Below are positions 35,906-46,071 of a stretch of DNA of 64,000 nucleotides, one piece after another (the stretch's first letter is position 1; each line of letters starts with the position of its first letter). Both the position numbers and the translations under genes were made by a program. The notes beneath the pieces were generated by a model. It was not told where the DNA came from, searched no databases, and saw nothing but the letters and a program-made list of their open reading frames with translations. Origin of the DNA: Alphaproteobacteria bacterium (GTDB lineage: Bacteria > Pseudomonadota > Alphaproteobacteria > Micavibrionales > UBA2020). Where the stretch lies: assembly GCA_016794125.1 (NCBI GenBank), contig JAEUKT010000003.1, positions 186,001-250,000 on the forward strand, read 5' to 3'.

Positions 35906-36714
35906 GCGCGGAATCCCATGATGAAAAGTCCCAGTTTATTTGCGGCCGCGATCACTTCCTCACGGTCCAGCAGCAGCGACGCGCCGGATTCAACGGCGAT
36001 GCCCTGCAACCCTGCTTCGAAAGCGCGGCGCACGGTGCGCAGGCCGATAGCGGGAAGATCCAGCCGTTTATCCTGCTGCGGCTTGCACGATTTGACCAGC
36101 ACGCCGCCCTTGCCCTTGCGTTTCAGCTTGCGACAACGCTCCAGCAGCGCGTCTGTGCCTTCGACGGCCTCTATGCCCAGCACCACGCCGCCCTGCACGA
36201 CCGCCGCCTGCCCCACATCAAGGCGTCCGAGCGTTTTGGTGACGATAATGCCGAATTCGATATCAACGCGAGCTTCGTTGGACAGCGGCACATTGCCCAG
36301 CACCCCTTCCGGCGTGATGAGAGCGGGTTCGATTTCATGCGCGCCAATGACCGTGAAACCGTCTTTTTCCAGTTCGCCCGCAACCGCCTTGAGCAGCCTG
36401 TCATCGCCAAGCGCGTTCATGCCAAGGCGCGCAAAGACCTGCATGGTGCGCAGGTCCGGTTTCATTTCGGCAAGGCTAGGGCGGCGGATGTTGCCCGCCA
36501 TGACCAATGTATCCACGCCGTGGGATTTAAGGATAGCGATCGCTTCGTTAGTCGCGCCCAGTTTCGACCATGCATGGTCGGTGCCATCGAGCGTCGCGCT
36601 GTCCGTCTGGCCCTTGAAACCAAGGACGAAGAATGGGCGCTGGTCGCGCCTGCATGCATCGATCAGTTTTTTGGGGAGCCCCCCGCCGCCCGCGATAATA
36701 CCGAGCCGCGACAT
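35902..36714 (-). CDS. lpxI: UDP-2,3-diacylglucosamine diphosphatase LpxI
   Basis: A 270-residue member of the former DUF1009 family. LpxI releases lipid X from UDP-2,3-diacylglucosamine, replacing the unrelated LpxH in Alphaproteobacteria. Recognisable parts are the start LGIIAGGGGLPKKLI, the GNIRRPSL segment and the C-terminal VRRAFEAGLQGIAVESGASLLLDRE. Position between lpxA (3 bases away) and lpxB (4-base overlap) confirms the assignment. No LpxH is seen in the window. Confidence 0.94.
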   Translation of the reverse strand: MSRLGIIAGGGGLPKKLIDACRRDQRPFFVLGFKGQTDSATLDGTDHAWSKLGATNEAIAILKSHGVDTLVMAGNIRRPSLAEMKPDLRTMQVFARLGMNALGDDRLLKAVAGELEKDGFTVIGAHEIEPALITPEGVLGNVPLSNEARVDIEFGIIVTKTLGRLDVGQAAVVQGGVVLGIEAVEGTDALLERCRKLKRKGKGGVLVKSCKPQQDKRLDLPAIGLRTVRRAFEAGLQGIAVESGASLLLDREEVIAAANKLGLFIMGFRA

Positions 36715-36717
36715 AGG

Positions 36718-37518
36718 TTACCCGGCCGTGCCCGTGCGCGGCTGCAGGACAGAGCGGCCTTCTTTTGCGCGGATGAATTCGATCACGCGCATGACGGTCT
36801 GGTCTGCCTGATAATCGTTGGCGACGCGGGCGGTGCGTTCAGCCAGCGTACCCTGATTGTCGAACAGTTCCTTGAACGCCTTCATCAGCGCCTGGATTTG
36901 TTCTTTTGTGTAACCGCGGCGTTCGAGGCCCACATAGTTGAGGCCGGCCAGATGCGCGCGTTCGCCTTTCACAAGGCCGAAGGGGATCACGTCGTATTCG
37001 ACGCCCGACATACCGCCGATCATGGCGAACGGGCCGATGCGGACGAACTGGTGGATGGCGGACAGCCCGCCGATGATGGCGTAATCGCCCACTTCCACAT
37101 GGCCCGCCAGGGTCGCGTTGTTCGCGAGAATGACGTTGGATCCGACGATGCAGTCATGCGCGACATGCGACGACATCATGAACAGGCAGTTGTCGCCGAC
37201 GACTGTTTTCATCTTGTCGCCCGAAGTGCCGGGGTTCATCGTGACGTGTTCGCGGATTTTGTTGTTCTTGCCGATGATCAGTTCGGATTTTTCGCCCTTG
37301 AATTTCAGGTCTTGCGGCGTGGAGCCGAGCGACGCGAAGGGATAAACGACGGTGTCGTCGCCGATGGTCGTATAACCATCGACCACAACATGCGATTTCA
37401 GCTCCACGCGGTCGCCCAGTTTCACGTTGGGGCCGACGACGCAATACGGGCCGATTTTTACATCGACACCCAGTTGCGCGCCCTGTTCGATTACGGCGGT
37501 TACGTGAATATTGGACAT
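36718..37518 (-). CDS. lpxA: UDP-N-acetylglucosamine acyltransferase
   Basis: A 266-residue LpxA, the first enzyme of lipid A synthesis, which moves a 3-hydroxyacyl chain from ACP to UDP-GlcNAc. The N-terminal ~190 residues are left-handed beta-helix hexapeptide repeats (IGPYCVVGPNVKLG and following). The catalytic histidine lies in SSHVAHDCIVG, and a helical C-terminal domain follows. I place the start at the ATG at 37518, with GGAG 6 bases upstream and the conserved MSNIHVTAVIE; three other in-frame ATGs lie within 18 bases upstream. Confidence 0.96.
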   Translation of the reverse strand: MSNIHVTAVIEQGAQLGVDVKIGPYCVVGPNVKLGDRVELKSHVVVDGYTTIGDDTVVYPFASLGSTPQDLKFKGEKSELIIGKNNKIREHVTMNPGTSGDKMKTVVGDNCLFMMSSHVAHDCIVGSNVILANNATLAGHVEVGDYAIIGGLSAIHQFVRIGPFAMIGGMSGVEYDVIPFGLVKGERAHLAGLNYVGLERRGYTKEQIQALMKAFKELFDNQGTLAERTARVANDYQADQTVMRVIEFIRAKEGRSVLQPRTGTAG

Positions 37519-37612
37519 CATCTTCTCCATCGTCATAAAACTGACTATATGTGTATCAACCCGTTGAATTCAGGGCAAATCACGCTCTATGACATAGTAT
37601 TTCAGGAATATA

Positions 37613-38062
37613 TCAGGCTTTATCCATAATCATGGCCGTCACGACCGCTTCAGCGCACAAAACGCCGTCGACCTTGGCTTCGCCCTGGAATTTCCAGACG
37701 TTGCGACGGTTCTGCTGCTTGGTGACACTGATATGGAGCTGGTCACCGGGAACGACCGGCTTGCGGAATTTCGCTTCGTCGATCGCCATAAAATAGACGA
37801 GCTTGCCTTCAAGCTCCTTCCCTGCCGAATGGACGACAAGCGCGGCAGCGGTTTGCGCCATCGCTTCGATAATCAGGACGCCGGGCATCACGGGTGCGCC
37901 CGGGAAATGTCCCTGAAAGAAGTTTTCATTGATGGTCACGTTTTTCAGCGCAAGGGCGCTTTCGTTCGGCACAACATCCAGCACGCGGTCGATCAGCAGG
38001 AACGGATAGCGGTGCGGAATCATTTCCATGATGCGTTTTGTATCGATCAATACGCTGGTCAT
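37613..38062 (-). CDS. fabZ: 3-hydroxyacyl-ACP dehydratase FabZ
   Basis: A 149-residue hotdog-fold dehydratase of fatty acid elongation. The catalytic histidine and the helix glutamate are in [20 protein letters not shown]; the start [17 protein letters not shown] is also diagnostic. It competes with LpxA and LpxD for 3-hydroxyacyl-ACP, and it is encoded between them as in most Gram-negatives. The start overlaps the lpxD stop by 4 bases. A 94-base gap separates it from lpxA. Confidence 0.97.
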   Translation of the reverse strand: MTSVLIDTKRIMEMIPHRYPFLLIDRVLDVVPNESALALKNVTINENFFQGHFPGAPVMPGVLIIEAMAQTAAALVVHSAGKELEGKLVYFMAIDEAKFRKPVVPGDQLHISVTKQQNRRNVWKFQGEAKVDGVLCAEAVVTAMIMDKA

Positions 38063-39090
38063 TCGTCATTTCCTTTTTTGGTCGTCGCCATTTTAGAAAC
38101 GATGGCGGTCTGTCGCATAAACTGGCGGATGGGAACGGCCGGGCTGCCCATGACTTCTTCCTGCGACGGGATATCGCGCATGATGCCCGACTGCGCGGCG
38201 ATTTTCGCACCGGTCCCGATATGCAGGTGACCGGCAAAACCGGACTGGCCGCCCGTCATGACGTAATCACCAAACTGCGTCGAGCCTGAAATGCCCGTCT
38301 GCGCCACGATAACGCAGAACTTGCCTATTTTTACGTTGTGACCGATCTGCACAAGGTTATCGATGCGCGTGCCGCGACCAATCACGGTATCCGGGCCCGA
38401 GCCCCGGTCGATGGTCGAATTTGCGCCAATCTCCACATCGTCCTCGATCAACACGCGACCGAGCTGCGGCACGGGAATATATCCGGTCGGATCAATCGCG
38501 AAGCCAAAACCCTGGCGACCGATAACCGCGCCGGGATGCAGCTTGAATTTCTTGCCTATGACGGCATGGCTGATATAGCAGTTGACGCCTACATCGCCGT
38601 CGTCGCCGATTTCGACGCCGTCGCGGATCACCGCCTGCGCGCCAATACGGCAGTTCGCGCCGATTTTGACGTTTTTGCCGATCACGACACCGTGCTCGAT
38701 ATGGCAGTTTACGCCGATTGTCGCGGTCGGGTCGATCACAGCGGTCGGCGCGCGATATTCTTCGCGGACCTTCGACGGATAGAACGCCTGCGCCGCCAAG
38801 GCATATGCCTTGTAGGGATTTTTATTTTTAAGCGCTATCGTGCCGGACGGCGCATCGCCTGCCATTTCCGGCTTAACAAAAACGGCTGCTGCCTTTGAGT
38901 TGCGGAAATAATCGACGTATTTCCGGTTATCGAGGAAGGTGACCTGGTTTTCGTTCGCCTCCTGCAGAGGCGCGACATCGTTAACAACGCGCGCGGCTGA
39001 CGCAGGGTCGGAAAGCTCCGATCCTGTAATTTCGGCCAGCTGCCCCAGCGTAAATGGACCCGCGACAGTAAAAAAACGCTTATCAGCCAT
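38059..39090 (-). CDS. lpxD: UDP-3-O-acylglucosamine N-acyltransferase
   Basis: A 343-residue LpxD, which adds the second 3-hydroxyacyl chain during lipid A synthesis. The N-terminal ~100 residues form the nucleotide-binding domain ([13 protein letters not shown]), followed by a hexapeptide-repeat helix; the motifs [16 protein letters not shown], the [20 protein letters not shown] segment and [13 protein letters not shown] are typical. The start codon shares one base with the stop of skp. Confidence 0.96.
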   Translation of the reverse strand: MADKRFFTVAGPFTLGQLAEITGSELSDPASAARVVNDVAPLQEANENQVTFLDNRKYVDYFRNSKAAAVFVKPEMAGDAPSGTIALKNKNPYKAYALAAQAFYPSKVREEYRAPTAVIDPTATIGVNCHIEHGVVIGKNVKIGANCRIGAQAVIRDGVEIGDDGDVGVNCYISHAVIGKKFKLHPGAVIGRQGFGFAIDPTGYIPVPQLGRVLIEDDVEIGANSTIDRGSGPDTVIGRGTRIDNLVQIGHNVKIGKFCVIVAQTGISGSTQFGDYVMTGGQSGFAGHLHIGTGAKIAAQSGIMRDIPSQEEVMGSPAVPIRQFMRQTAIVSKMATTKKGNDE

Positions 39091-39665
39091 TACTGTTTCA
39101 CAGGCGCTTTGTTGACCGCGTTCCAGTCAATCGCGATTTTCTTGACCGAGGCGTTCATGCGCTTCACGACTTCGTCTGTGATGTCCAACTCGGGTTCCGC
39201 CAGCAGGACAGCCTCCTGCGTGAAAACGGCGGAGTAGCTCTTTTCCTTGGCGATATCAGCGATGATCTTTGTTGCTTCTGTCAGCAGCTTGTTGCGCGAG
39301 GTGTTGCTGGCGACATCCAGTGTGCGGCGGCGCTCCTGCAGCAGGCGCTCGGCCTCGCCGTATTTGCCCTGCAGTTCTTTAACCTTTTTCTCGAACGCGT
39401 CTTCCGTCATTGTTTCGCGGCTTTTTGCCAACGCCTCTTTCTGCGCGGAAAGTGTCTTGTCCTGATTTTCAAGCTCGGTATGGAACTGTTTGCTCTTGGC
39501 GTTCAACTCGCTGCGGATCTGGTCACCCGCAGTCGCTTCGCGCATAACCTTGTTCATATCGACAATTGCGAAATTGAGCGGATGGGTTTCGGCAACAGCC
39601 GCAGACGCCACCGCCAAGGATGCGAAGGCAACCCCTGCGATAATCGAGGTTTTGAATTTGTTCAT
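39090..39665 (-). CDS. skp: OmpH/Skp family periplasmic chaperone
   Basis: A 191-residue exported protein. The signal peptide is at residues 1-25 (IIAGVAFASLAVASAAVA), followed by FAIVDMNKVMREATAG and a long charged coiled coil (residues ~50-140) that forms the arms of the jellyfish-shaped trimer. Skp holds unfolded outer-membrane proteins on their way to BamA, which is encoded 26 bases upstream. Family identity is clear from position and architecture, though sequence conservation in this family is low. Confidence 0.9.
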   Translation of the reverse strand: MNKFKTSIIAGVAFASLAVASAAVAETHPLNFAIVDMNKVMREATAGDQIRSELNAKSKQFHTELENQDKTLSAQKEALAKSRETMTEDAFEKKVKELQGKYGEAERLLQERRRTLDVASNTSRNKLLTEATKIIADIAKEKSYSAVFTQEAVLLAEPELDITDEVVKRMNASVKKIAIDWNAVNKAPVKQ

Positions 39666-39691
39666 GATTGTCTCCTGTCTTGCGTAAATGT

Positions 39692-41983
39692 CTAGAAACG
39701 GGTCCCGAAGCTGAACTGGAAAATCTCCGTATCGTCATAGTTTTCCTTGGCAAGCGGCACGGCAAGATCCGCGCGCACCGGCCCCATCGGCGACTTCCAT
39801 GCGATGCCCGCGCCCGCCGATGCACGCAAAGTGCCTTCATCGACGACGCCAGGACCGGAAACGCCCAGCCCGCCCAGAGAACCGAAGTCGGAGAACACAT
39901 GCAGGCGAACACCAAGATCCTCGGGAAGCCCGGAGGGGAATTCCAGTTCGACCGAGCCGCGATAGAAATGTTCGCCGCCCAGCGCGTCATCGGTCGTCAG
40001 GTCACGCGGGCCGACGCCGCCGCTTGCGAAGCCGCGCAGGTTATTGCCGCCCAGATAGAAGCGCTCGTTGATGCGCACGGTGTCGTCACCCCAGGCCTTG
40101 ATAATCCCCCCCTCGCCCAAAAGGCTCAGGACCCATTTATCGACGACGGGATAAAAATACGTACCGCCCAGCTTGACCCTGCCGTATTTCGCGGAACCGC
40201 CCAGGCCGGCGACTTCGGTATCGAACCGGGCAAGCAATCCTTCGGTTGGGTCCAGCTTGCTGTCGGTCGAGTCATACGCGATACGCTGCGAGATAGCGGA
40301 GGTCGTGCGCTTGCCTTCCTGTTGCTGGATGTAGATGGAGGCCGTCGTCGGGACGTTATCGATTTCGTTGCGCGCGAAGCTGTAACTGATGAACTGACGC
40401 CATTTATCGGCAAGCGGATAGCCAAGACGCAGCGCACCGCCGCTGCGCTTGCTGTCATACGAGCTTTCGTCCTGATAATTCCTGGTGACATGGAACAGGT
40501 CAAAACCGGCAGACAGGTCACGCTTCAGGAAATAAGGCTCCGTGAAGCTGACATCAAATTCCGTGCGTTTCGCGGCAAGGGTTGTCGAGAATGAAAGCTC
40601 CTGCCCCTTGCCGAGGAAGTTCTTTTCCTTGACGCTGAAGTTACCAAGCGCGCCGTCAGTCGTCGAAAAGCCGCCGCCCAGCGAGATTTCACCGGTCGAT
40701 TTTTCAGAGACAGTTACGTCGATATTGGCCTTTTCCGGCGTGCTGCCGGGCGCAGGTTTTGCCGTCGCCGTTTCAAAGAACGCGAGGTCTTTCAGGTTTT
40801 GTTCCGATTTTTTCAGCTTGCCGAGGTTGAACGGGTCGCCTTCGGCGAAGCCCAGCTCGCGGCGGATGACTTCGTCCGTCGTGCGCACGTTGCCGATGAT
40901 GTTGATGTTTTCGACAAACACCTTTGGCGCGTCGTTGAATGTAAAGGTCACATCGATCGTGCGCGTTTCGCGGTTGCGCTCGACCGACGGCTTGATGTCG
41001 ATAAAGGAAAACTGGCGGGCTTCCAGTTCCGTTGTCAGCTTGCTGATCGTCTTTTCGATCTCGCTTGCCTTGTACCAGTCGTCTTTTTCAAAGGTGACGA
41101 ATTTGTTGTAACCCGGCGTCATAAGCGAAGGTATATTGCTGACAAGGTTGATCTTGCCGACCTTGTAGCGCACACCTTCGTCGAGCGTATAGGTGACGAA
41201 GAAATTTTTGCGGTCGGGCGAAAGCTCGGCAATGGCGCTTTCAACCCTGAAATCGGCATAACCATGATCGAGGTAAAACTTGCGCAGCAATTCGCGGTCA
41301 TAGGCAAGGCGGTCGGGATCGTATTTGTCGTCACCGGACCAGAAACGCCACCAGCGGTCTTCCTTGCTGCGCACGACCTTTTGCAGCTGGCTGTCATCGT
41401 AACGCTTGTTGCCAATAAAGCTCATGCGCGAGATCAGGGTCTGCGGGCCTTCGTTGATTTCAAAAACGAGATCGACGCGGTTCTGGTCGCGTTTGATGAT
41501 CTTGGGCTGGATGTCGGCGGAGAAACGGCCGCCGATACGGTAGATGTCCTGTATGCGCTCCACATCCGCCTGCACCTTGGTGCGGGTCAGAACGTTGCGC
41601 TGGCGCAGGGAGATTTCGTTCCGAAGATCGTCGTCCTTGACCTTTTTGTTACCCTCGAAAGCGATCTGGTTGATGATGGGGTTTTCGACAACCACGACCA
41701 CAAGGTCGTTACCTTCCTGATAGAACGACACATCGGCAAACAGGCCGGTGCCGAACAGGTTCTTGAGCGAGGTATCGAGCTTGTCGCTATCGAATTCGTC
41801 CCCTGCCGCTGTGTCCATATAGGACAGCACGGTCGAAGGTTCGATACGCTGCGTGCCCTCGACCCGTATCTGGCCGATACGGTCAGCATGCGCCGTAACC
41901 GCCGTCAATGCGACGGCAAGGAATACAGCGACACAAAGCATCGCCATCGGGCGTGTAATGGAGGTGAGCCTCTTGATCATCAA
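39692..41983 (-). CDS. bamA: Outer membrane protein assembly factor BamA
   Basis: A 763-residue Omp85 protein. A signal peptide (MAMLCVAVFLAVALTAVTAHA) is followed by five POTRA domains up to about residue 425 (first one starting IGQIRVEGTQRIEPSTVLSYM) and a 16-stranded barrel. The loop-6 motif appears as FYLGGNNLRGF (usual VRGF replaced by LRGF), and the chain ends in phenylalanine (FSFGTRF) as expected for a barrel protein. BamA inserts barrel proteins into the outer membrane. It lies 36 bases after rseP. Confidence 0.97.
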   Translation of the reverse strand: MMIKRLTSITRPMAMLCVAVFLAVALTAVTAHADRIGQIRVEGTQRIEPSTVLSYMDTAAGDEFDSDKLDTSLKNLFGTGLFADVSFYQEGNDLVVVVVENPIINQIAFEGNKKVKDDDLRNEISLRQRNVLTRTKVQADVERIQDIYRIGGRFSADIQPKIIKRDQNRVDLVFEINEGPQTLISRMSFIGNKRYDDSQLQKVVRSKEDRWWRFWSGDDKYDPDRLAYDRELLRKFYLDHGYADFRVESAIAELSPDRKNFFVTYTLDEGVRYKVGKINLVSNIPSLMTPGYNKFVTFEKDDWYKASEIEKTISKLTTELEARQFSFIDIKPSVERNRETRTIDVTFTFNDAPKVFVENINIIGNVRTTDEVIRRELGFAEGDPFNLGKLKKSEQNLKDLAFFETATAKPAPGSTPEKANIDVTVSEKSTGEISLGGGFSTTDGALGNFSVKEKNFLGKGQELSFSTTLAAKRTEFDVSFTEPYFLKRDLSAGFDLFHVTRNYQDESSYDSKRSGGALRLGYPLADKWRQFISYSFARNEIDNVPTTASIYIQQQEGKRTTSAISQRIAYDSTDSKLDPTEGLLARFDTEVAGLGGSAKYGRVKLGGTYFYPVVDKWVLSLLGEGGIIKAWGDDTVRINERFYLGGNNLRGFASGGVGPRDLTTDDALGGEHFYRGSVELEFPSGLPEDLGVRLHVFSDFGSLGGLGVSGPGVVDEGTLRASAGAGIAWKSPMGPVRADLAVPLAKENYDDTEIFQFSFGTRF

Positions 41984-42019
41984 CTGTGCGCTTCGGGTCT
42001 TGGTATGTTCTTGTTATTT

Positions 42020-43234
42020 TTATGAGATTAGTTTCACAACATAATCAACGACCTTGAGCTGTACAAGGTCATTCCACGTTGCAAGGAACATAATACCAAG
42101 TAAAAAGACTAAGCCAACCCTTAAAGCGTATTCCTGCACCTGCGTGCTCAGGGGTTTGCCGCGCAGTTTTTCCATAGCGTACATCGCGAGATGCCCGCCA
42201 TCGAGCAAGGGAATCGGCAGCAGGTTGATCAGGCCAAGGTTAATCGACAGCAGCGCGGCGAAGGTAATAAAGGCGATAATACCCTGCGACGCGAAATCAC
42301 CGGCATAGGCACCGATCCGCAAGACACCGCCCAGTTCATCAGTGCTGCGGGTGCCGATAATCATTTGGCCAAGCCCCTTCAGCGTCATGCTCGTGATGCG
42401 CAAGGTTTCGCCGATCGATGCACCGATCGCCGAGAAGAAACCGTGTTTTTGCATTTCAAACGCGGATTCAGGGCTGACAATCCCCATCAGGCCGACTTCG
42501 TGGCGGAAGCCGAAACGGTCTTCCTTCACGACGCGGCGCGGAGTGATCGTGAGCGTGACGGGATTGGCTTCATCCCAGCCTTTGTCCTTGCCGCCCAGCG
42601 AATGGACGATAACAACCTGCATCGGCTTTTCAATGTTCATATCGGTGATCGGGCGAAGGTCCTGAAACCTTGCGATCGGTTCGCCATTCACGCTGACGAT
42701 TTTGTCGTCAGGACGTACGCCCGCGTCAAAGGCCGCCGAAGGCTCGACGACTTTCGCAGCGACCGGCGGCATATAAGGCTGGCCCTGGAACATGAAAAGC
42801 GCGGACAGCACAATGATGGCGAAGATGTAATTGATGGCAGGTCCGGCAAACACGATGGCCGCGCGCTTGTACAGCGGCTGGGTAAAGAAGGCGACTTTCT
42901 TTTCTTCGTCGGTAAAGGAACGAACCTGTTCGCCTTCGGTGACACCTTCGGCGGGCGCTGCGCTTGACGGGTCGCTGTCGCCGAACATCTGCACATAACC
43001 GCCCAGCGGGATTGCGCAGATTTTCCAACGCGTACCGTGCTTGTCGTTACGGCCCCAGATTTCAGGGCCGAAGCCGATCGAGAATTTCTCGATTTTAACG
43101 CCACAGATGCGCGCTATAATATAATGTCCCCATTCATGGATAAAGACGAGCACAGCCAGCACAAGGATAAACGGTCCGCCGTAATCCCGGACGAACTCGA
43201 ACGGAGTCGTCAGAAGTTTATTCAACATTTCCAT
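42020..43234 (-). CDS. rseP: Site-2 metalloprotease RseP
   Basis: A 404-residue intramembrane zinc protease. HEWGH at residues 33-37 is in the first membrane helix, and the third ligand is in NLLPIPLLDGGHL near the C-terminus. One PDZ domain is evident (VRPDDKIVSVNGEPI). The family cuts anti-sigma factors and leftover signal peptides, linking envelope stress to transcription. Its place between dxr (41 bases upstream) and bamA (36 bases downstream) is the standard order. Confidence 0.96.
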   Translation of the reverse strand: MEMLNKLLTTPFEFVRDYGGPFILVLAVLVFIHEWGHYIIARICGVKIEKFSIGFGPEIWGRNDKHGTRWKICAIPLGGYVQMFGDSDPSSAAPAEGVTEGEQVRSFTDEEKKVAFFTQPLYKRAAIVFAGPAINYIFAIIVLSALFMFQGQPYMPPVAAKVVEPSAAFDAGVRPDDKIVSVNGEPIARFQDLRPITDMNIEKPMQVVIVHSLGGKDKGWDEANPVTLTITPRRVVKEDRFGFRHEVGLMGIVSPESAFEMQKHGFFSAIGASIGETLRITSMTLKGLGQMIIGTRSTDELGGVLRIGAYAGDFASQGIIAFITFAALLSINLGLINLLPIPLLDGGHLAMYAMEKLRGKPLSTQVQEYALRVGLVFLLGIMFLATWNDLVQLKVVDYVVKLIS

Positions 43235-43275
43235 GGATATCCCCCATCTGCCGTGGCCGGTTCGGCCTTTTCTTT

Positions 43276-44466
43276 CTATTTTAACGCCTGAATCGCGGTT
43301 GCCGCAATAGCGCGCGCTTCGCCATCCAGTGCAAAGATGCCATTAAGGTCTGATATGGCTTTGATTTTTATGGATTGCAATACCCGCTCTGAAACTTTCT
43401 CGATATCGGAAAATTTCAGGCAGCCTGCCAAAAATGCCTCCACCGCCACCTCGTTCGCCGCATTCAGGGCGGTCGGATAGCCCAATCCCGCTTTTAACGC
43501 CTGCCGCGCCAGTTTTAAGGCATAAAATCTTTCAATATCAATAGGTTCAAAAACAAAAGTGACGTTTTTGGTAAGGTCTAGCTTGTCACCCGTCGTTTCT
43601 ACCCGCGCCGGCCATGCCAGCGTATGCGCAATCGGTGTCCGCATATCGGGTGCACCCATTTGGGACAAGATACTTCCGTCAATATATTCAACCATTGAAT
43701 GAACAAGCGACTGCGGGTGTACCAGAACGTCAATTTGTTCGGATGGCAGATTAAATAAATACGCTGCCTCTATGACTTCCAATGATTTATTCATCATCGT
43801 CGCGCTATCGACGGAGATTTTCGCGCCCATCGCCCAGTTCGGGTGGCGGATGGCTTCGGCAGGCGTGACTGTCTCGAGGCTATCGCGGCTGCGGCGCAGG
43901 AACGGCCCGCCTGATGCGGTCAGGATAATGCGGCGTATTCCGGCGCGATGCTGGCTGTCGAAGACCTGAAAGACGGCGTTATGCTCGCTATCGACCGGCA
44001 GCAGCGTCGCGCCCGATTTCGCAACAGCTTCCATCATGAACGGCCCGGCGCAGACGAGTGCTTCCTTGTTGGCAAGCGCAACCGTGCTGCCCTGCCGGAT
44101 CGCGCGCAACGTCGCCTCGACCCCCGCCGCGCCCACGATGGCGGCCATGATCCAGTCGCTGGGCAGTTCGGCTGCCTCCAGCACGGCGGCAGCGCCAGCT
44201 GCGGCGCGGATGCCGGTTCCGGAAAGTGCGGATTTAAGATCGTTGTAGAGCGTTTCATCGGCCACAACGGCTAGTTCGGCATTGAGCGCCCGTGCCTGCT
44301 GCGCCAGAAGCGTGACATTTTTATTGGCTGTCAGGGCACGGACATGGAATTTCCCGCGATGCCCCTGCAAAAGATCGACCGTGCTCTTGCCGATCGATCC
44401 GGTGGATCCAAGGATGGTAACGCTGCGCGGCTGCGCCTGCGTACGGATATCTGCCGCCTGCGGCAT
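43276..44466 (-). CDS. dxr: 1-deoxy-D-xylulose-5-phosphate reductoisomerase
   Basis: A 396-residue NADPH enzyme, the committed step of the MEP isoprenoid pathway. The dinucleotide-binding motif VTILGSTGSIGKSTVDLL is near residue 17; LANKEALVCAG, LPVDSEHNAVFQ and the metal-binding LTASGGPF follow, then HPNWAMGAKISVDSATMMNKSLE. The product feeds the undecaprenyl pyrophosphate made by UppS, encoded two genes upstream. A 5-base gap separates it from cdsA. Confidence 0.97.
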   Translation of the reverse strand: MPQAADIRTQAQPRSVTILGSTGSIGKSTVDLLQGHRGKFHVRALTANKNVTLLAQQARALNAELAVVADETLYNDLKSALSGTGIRAAAGAAAVLEAAELPSDWIMAAIVGAAGVEATLRAIRQGSTVALANKEALVCAGPFMMEAVAKSGATLLPVDSEHNAVFQVFDSQHRAGIRRIILTASGGPFLRRSRDSLETVTPAEAIRHPNWAMGAKISVDSATMMNKSLEVIEAAYLFNLPSEQIDVLVHPQSLVHSMVEYIDGSILSQMGAPDMRTPIAHTLAWPARVETTGDKLDLTKNVTFVFEPIDIERFYALKLARQALKAGLGYPTALNAANEVAVEAFLAGCLKFSDIEKVSERVLQSIKIKAISDLNGIFALDGEARAIAATAIQALK

Positions 44467-44471
44467 GGGAA

Positions 44472-45326
44472 TTATCCTCCGACAATCCCGGCCAGCGCGC
44501 CGAACAGCAGCGCGACCAACAGCAGGGCATCAATGCGGTCGAGGATGCCGCCATGACCGGGAATGAGCGTGCCGGTATCCTTCACGCCGAACTTGCGCTT
44601 GAAGATCGAAATGAACAGATCACCCGCCTGCCCGAACATCGCCAGAACAAAGCCAAGGATGAAATAGCCGATCCAGCCCCAGTTGCCGATGGTGCCGACG
44701 GAGAATTTTTCAAGCAACGCCGGGCATGCCAGCATCGCCGCAACCAGCCCCGCGCCGACGCTGGAGCCCAGAAAGCCCGACCATGTTTTCTTCGGGCTGA
44801 TCTTGGGCGCAAGTTTCGGCCCGCCGAAAGTGCGGCCGGTGAAATACGCGCATGAATCGCTGGCCCAGACGATGAACAGCAGCGTGATCATGTGGAACAG
44901 ACCCTGCGCATTGCCATGCGCGGTGCGCAGCCAGATCATCATGATCATCGCAAAACCGATATAGGTCAGACCGAAGGCCAGCAGGCCATTGTTCGGGCCT
45001 TTTTTCGAAAAGTTATAGCAGAACACAAGGAAGCACAGCGCCAGCAGGAAGCAGAACGCCGGCAGCGGGCTATCGACCATGCCGGCCGTCGCCGTTGCAA
45101 CGCCGGTCGCCACCGCCGCCGCATGCGCCAGATGGCGCGGTGGATGCAGGTTGTGCGTTACCATGCGCGCCCATTCCCATGTGCCGATGCCGGCGCCAAT
45201 CGCCATCATCACGGTAAAGGCAGGCCCGCCCGCGTAAATGACGATCAGGACGATGGGCGCGAAAATCAGGACGGAGCGCAAACGGGTTTTCAGGGAGCTG
45301 TCAATTTTGGGCGCCGTCATATTCAT
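44472..45326 (-). CDS. cdsA: Phosphatidate cytidylyltransferase
   Basis: A 284-residue inner-membrane enzyme making CDP-diacylglycerol from phosphatidate and CTP, the branch point of phospholipid synthesis. It has about seven or eight membrane segments, and the signature near the C-terminus is KFGVKDTGTLIPGHGGILDRID. The ATG at 45326 overlaps the uppS stop (ATGA) but is very close to its GGGG; the ATG at 45320 is better spaced and may be the actual start. Confidence 0.95.
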   Translation of the reverse strand: MNMTAPKIDSSLKTRLRSVLIFAPIVLIVIYAGGPAFTVMMAIGAGIGTWEWARMVTHNLHPPRHLAHAAAVATGVATATAGMVDSPLPAFCFLLALCFLVFCYNFSKKGPNNGLLAFGLTYIGFAMIMMIWLRTAHGNAQGLFHMITLLFIVWASDSCAYFTGRTFGGPKLAPKISPKKTWSGFLGSSVGAGLVAAMLACPALLEKFSVGTIGNWGWIGYFILGFVLAMFGQAGDLFISIFKRKFGVKDTGTLIPGHGGILDRIDALLLVALLFGALAGIVGG

Positions 45327-46063
45327 TCCCCTGCTTTGCGCGACAGCCCGCCATAGCGGCGGTCGCGACCGTTAAAGAAAGCTACCGCCTCCTCCATGTC
45401 CTTGCGGCCAAAATCCGGCCAGAGGGTATTGGTGAAGAACAGTTCGGCATAAGCGAGCTGCCACATCAGGAAATTACTGATGCGCGATTCACCGCTGGTG
45501 CGGATCATCAGGTCCGGGTCGGGGATGCCGCGCGTCATCAGGTAGCGCGAAAAGAAATCCTCGTCGATTTTCTCGATATCCACCTCATCGGCCTTCGCAA
45601 GGCGCGCGAGTTCGCGCGCCGCGAAAACGATGTCCTGACGGCCGCCATAGGACAGCGCGATGACGACGGTGATGCGGCGGTTGTCCCTAGTCTCGTCCTC
45701 GACCTTGTGGATGATATCCACAATATCCTGCGGCAGCTTGCTGCGGTCGCCGATGACCAGCAGGCGCGCGCCGTTCTTCTTCATCTCCGCCATTTCGCGG
45801 GTGAGGTAGTAACGCAGCAGGTTCATCAGGTCGTCGATTTCGGCGGCAGGCCTGTTCCAGTTTTCGGATGAAAAGCTGAACAGGGTGATATAGGGGATGC
45901 CCAGATCGCGCGCGGCCTCGACCACGCGCTGCGCCGCTTCCGCGCCTTTTTTATGGCCTTCGGTGCGGCTCAAGCCCCGCGCGGTCGCCCATCTGCCGTT
46001 GCCGTCCATGATGATGGCGACATGCTGCGGCAGAACAGCGAGCTTGGGGACAGGCTGGGTCAT
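45323..46063 (-). CDS. uppS: Undecaprenyl diphosphate synthase
   Basis: A 246-residue cis-prenyltransferase producing the C55 lipid carrier for peptidoglycan and surface glycans. The catalytic aspartate motif is VAIIMDGNGRWA near residue 20, with LTRLEGHKKGAE represented here as LSRTEGHKKGAE; the later motifs LFSFSSENWNRP and DPDLMIRTSGESRISNFL are intact. It overlaps cdsA by 4 bases and lies 8 bases after frr. Confidence 0.97.
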   Translation of the reverse strand: MTQPVPKLAVLPQHVAIIMDGNGRWATARGLSRTEGHKKGAEAAQRVVEAARDLGIPYITLFSFSSENWNRPAAEIDDLMNLLRYYLTREMAEMKKNGARLLVIGDRSKLPQDIVDIIHKVEDETRDNRRITVVIALSYGGRQDIVFAARELARLAKADEVDIEKIDEDFFSRYLMTRGIPDPDLMIRTSGESRISNFLMWQLAYAELFFTNTLWPDFGRKDMEEAVAFFNGRDRRYGGLSRKAGE

Positions 46064-46071
46064 GACAAAGG

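Noticed and set aside
35896..37629. A 577-codon plus-strand frame across lpxI and lpxA
   Set aside because: Both minus-strand genes are unmistakable lipid A enzymes with the correct order and overlaps; the plus-strand frame has no family features.
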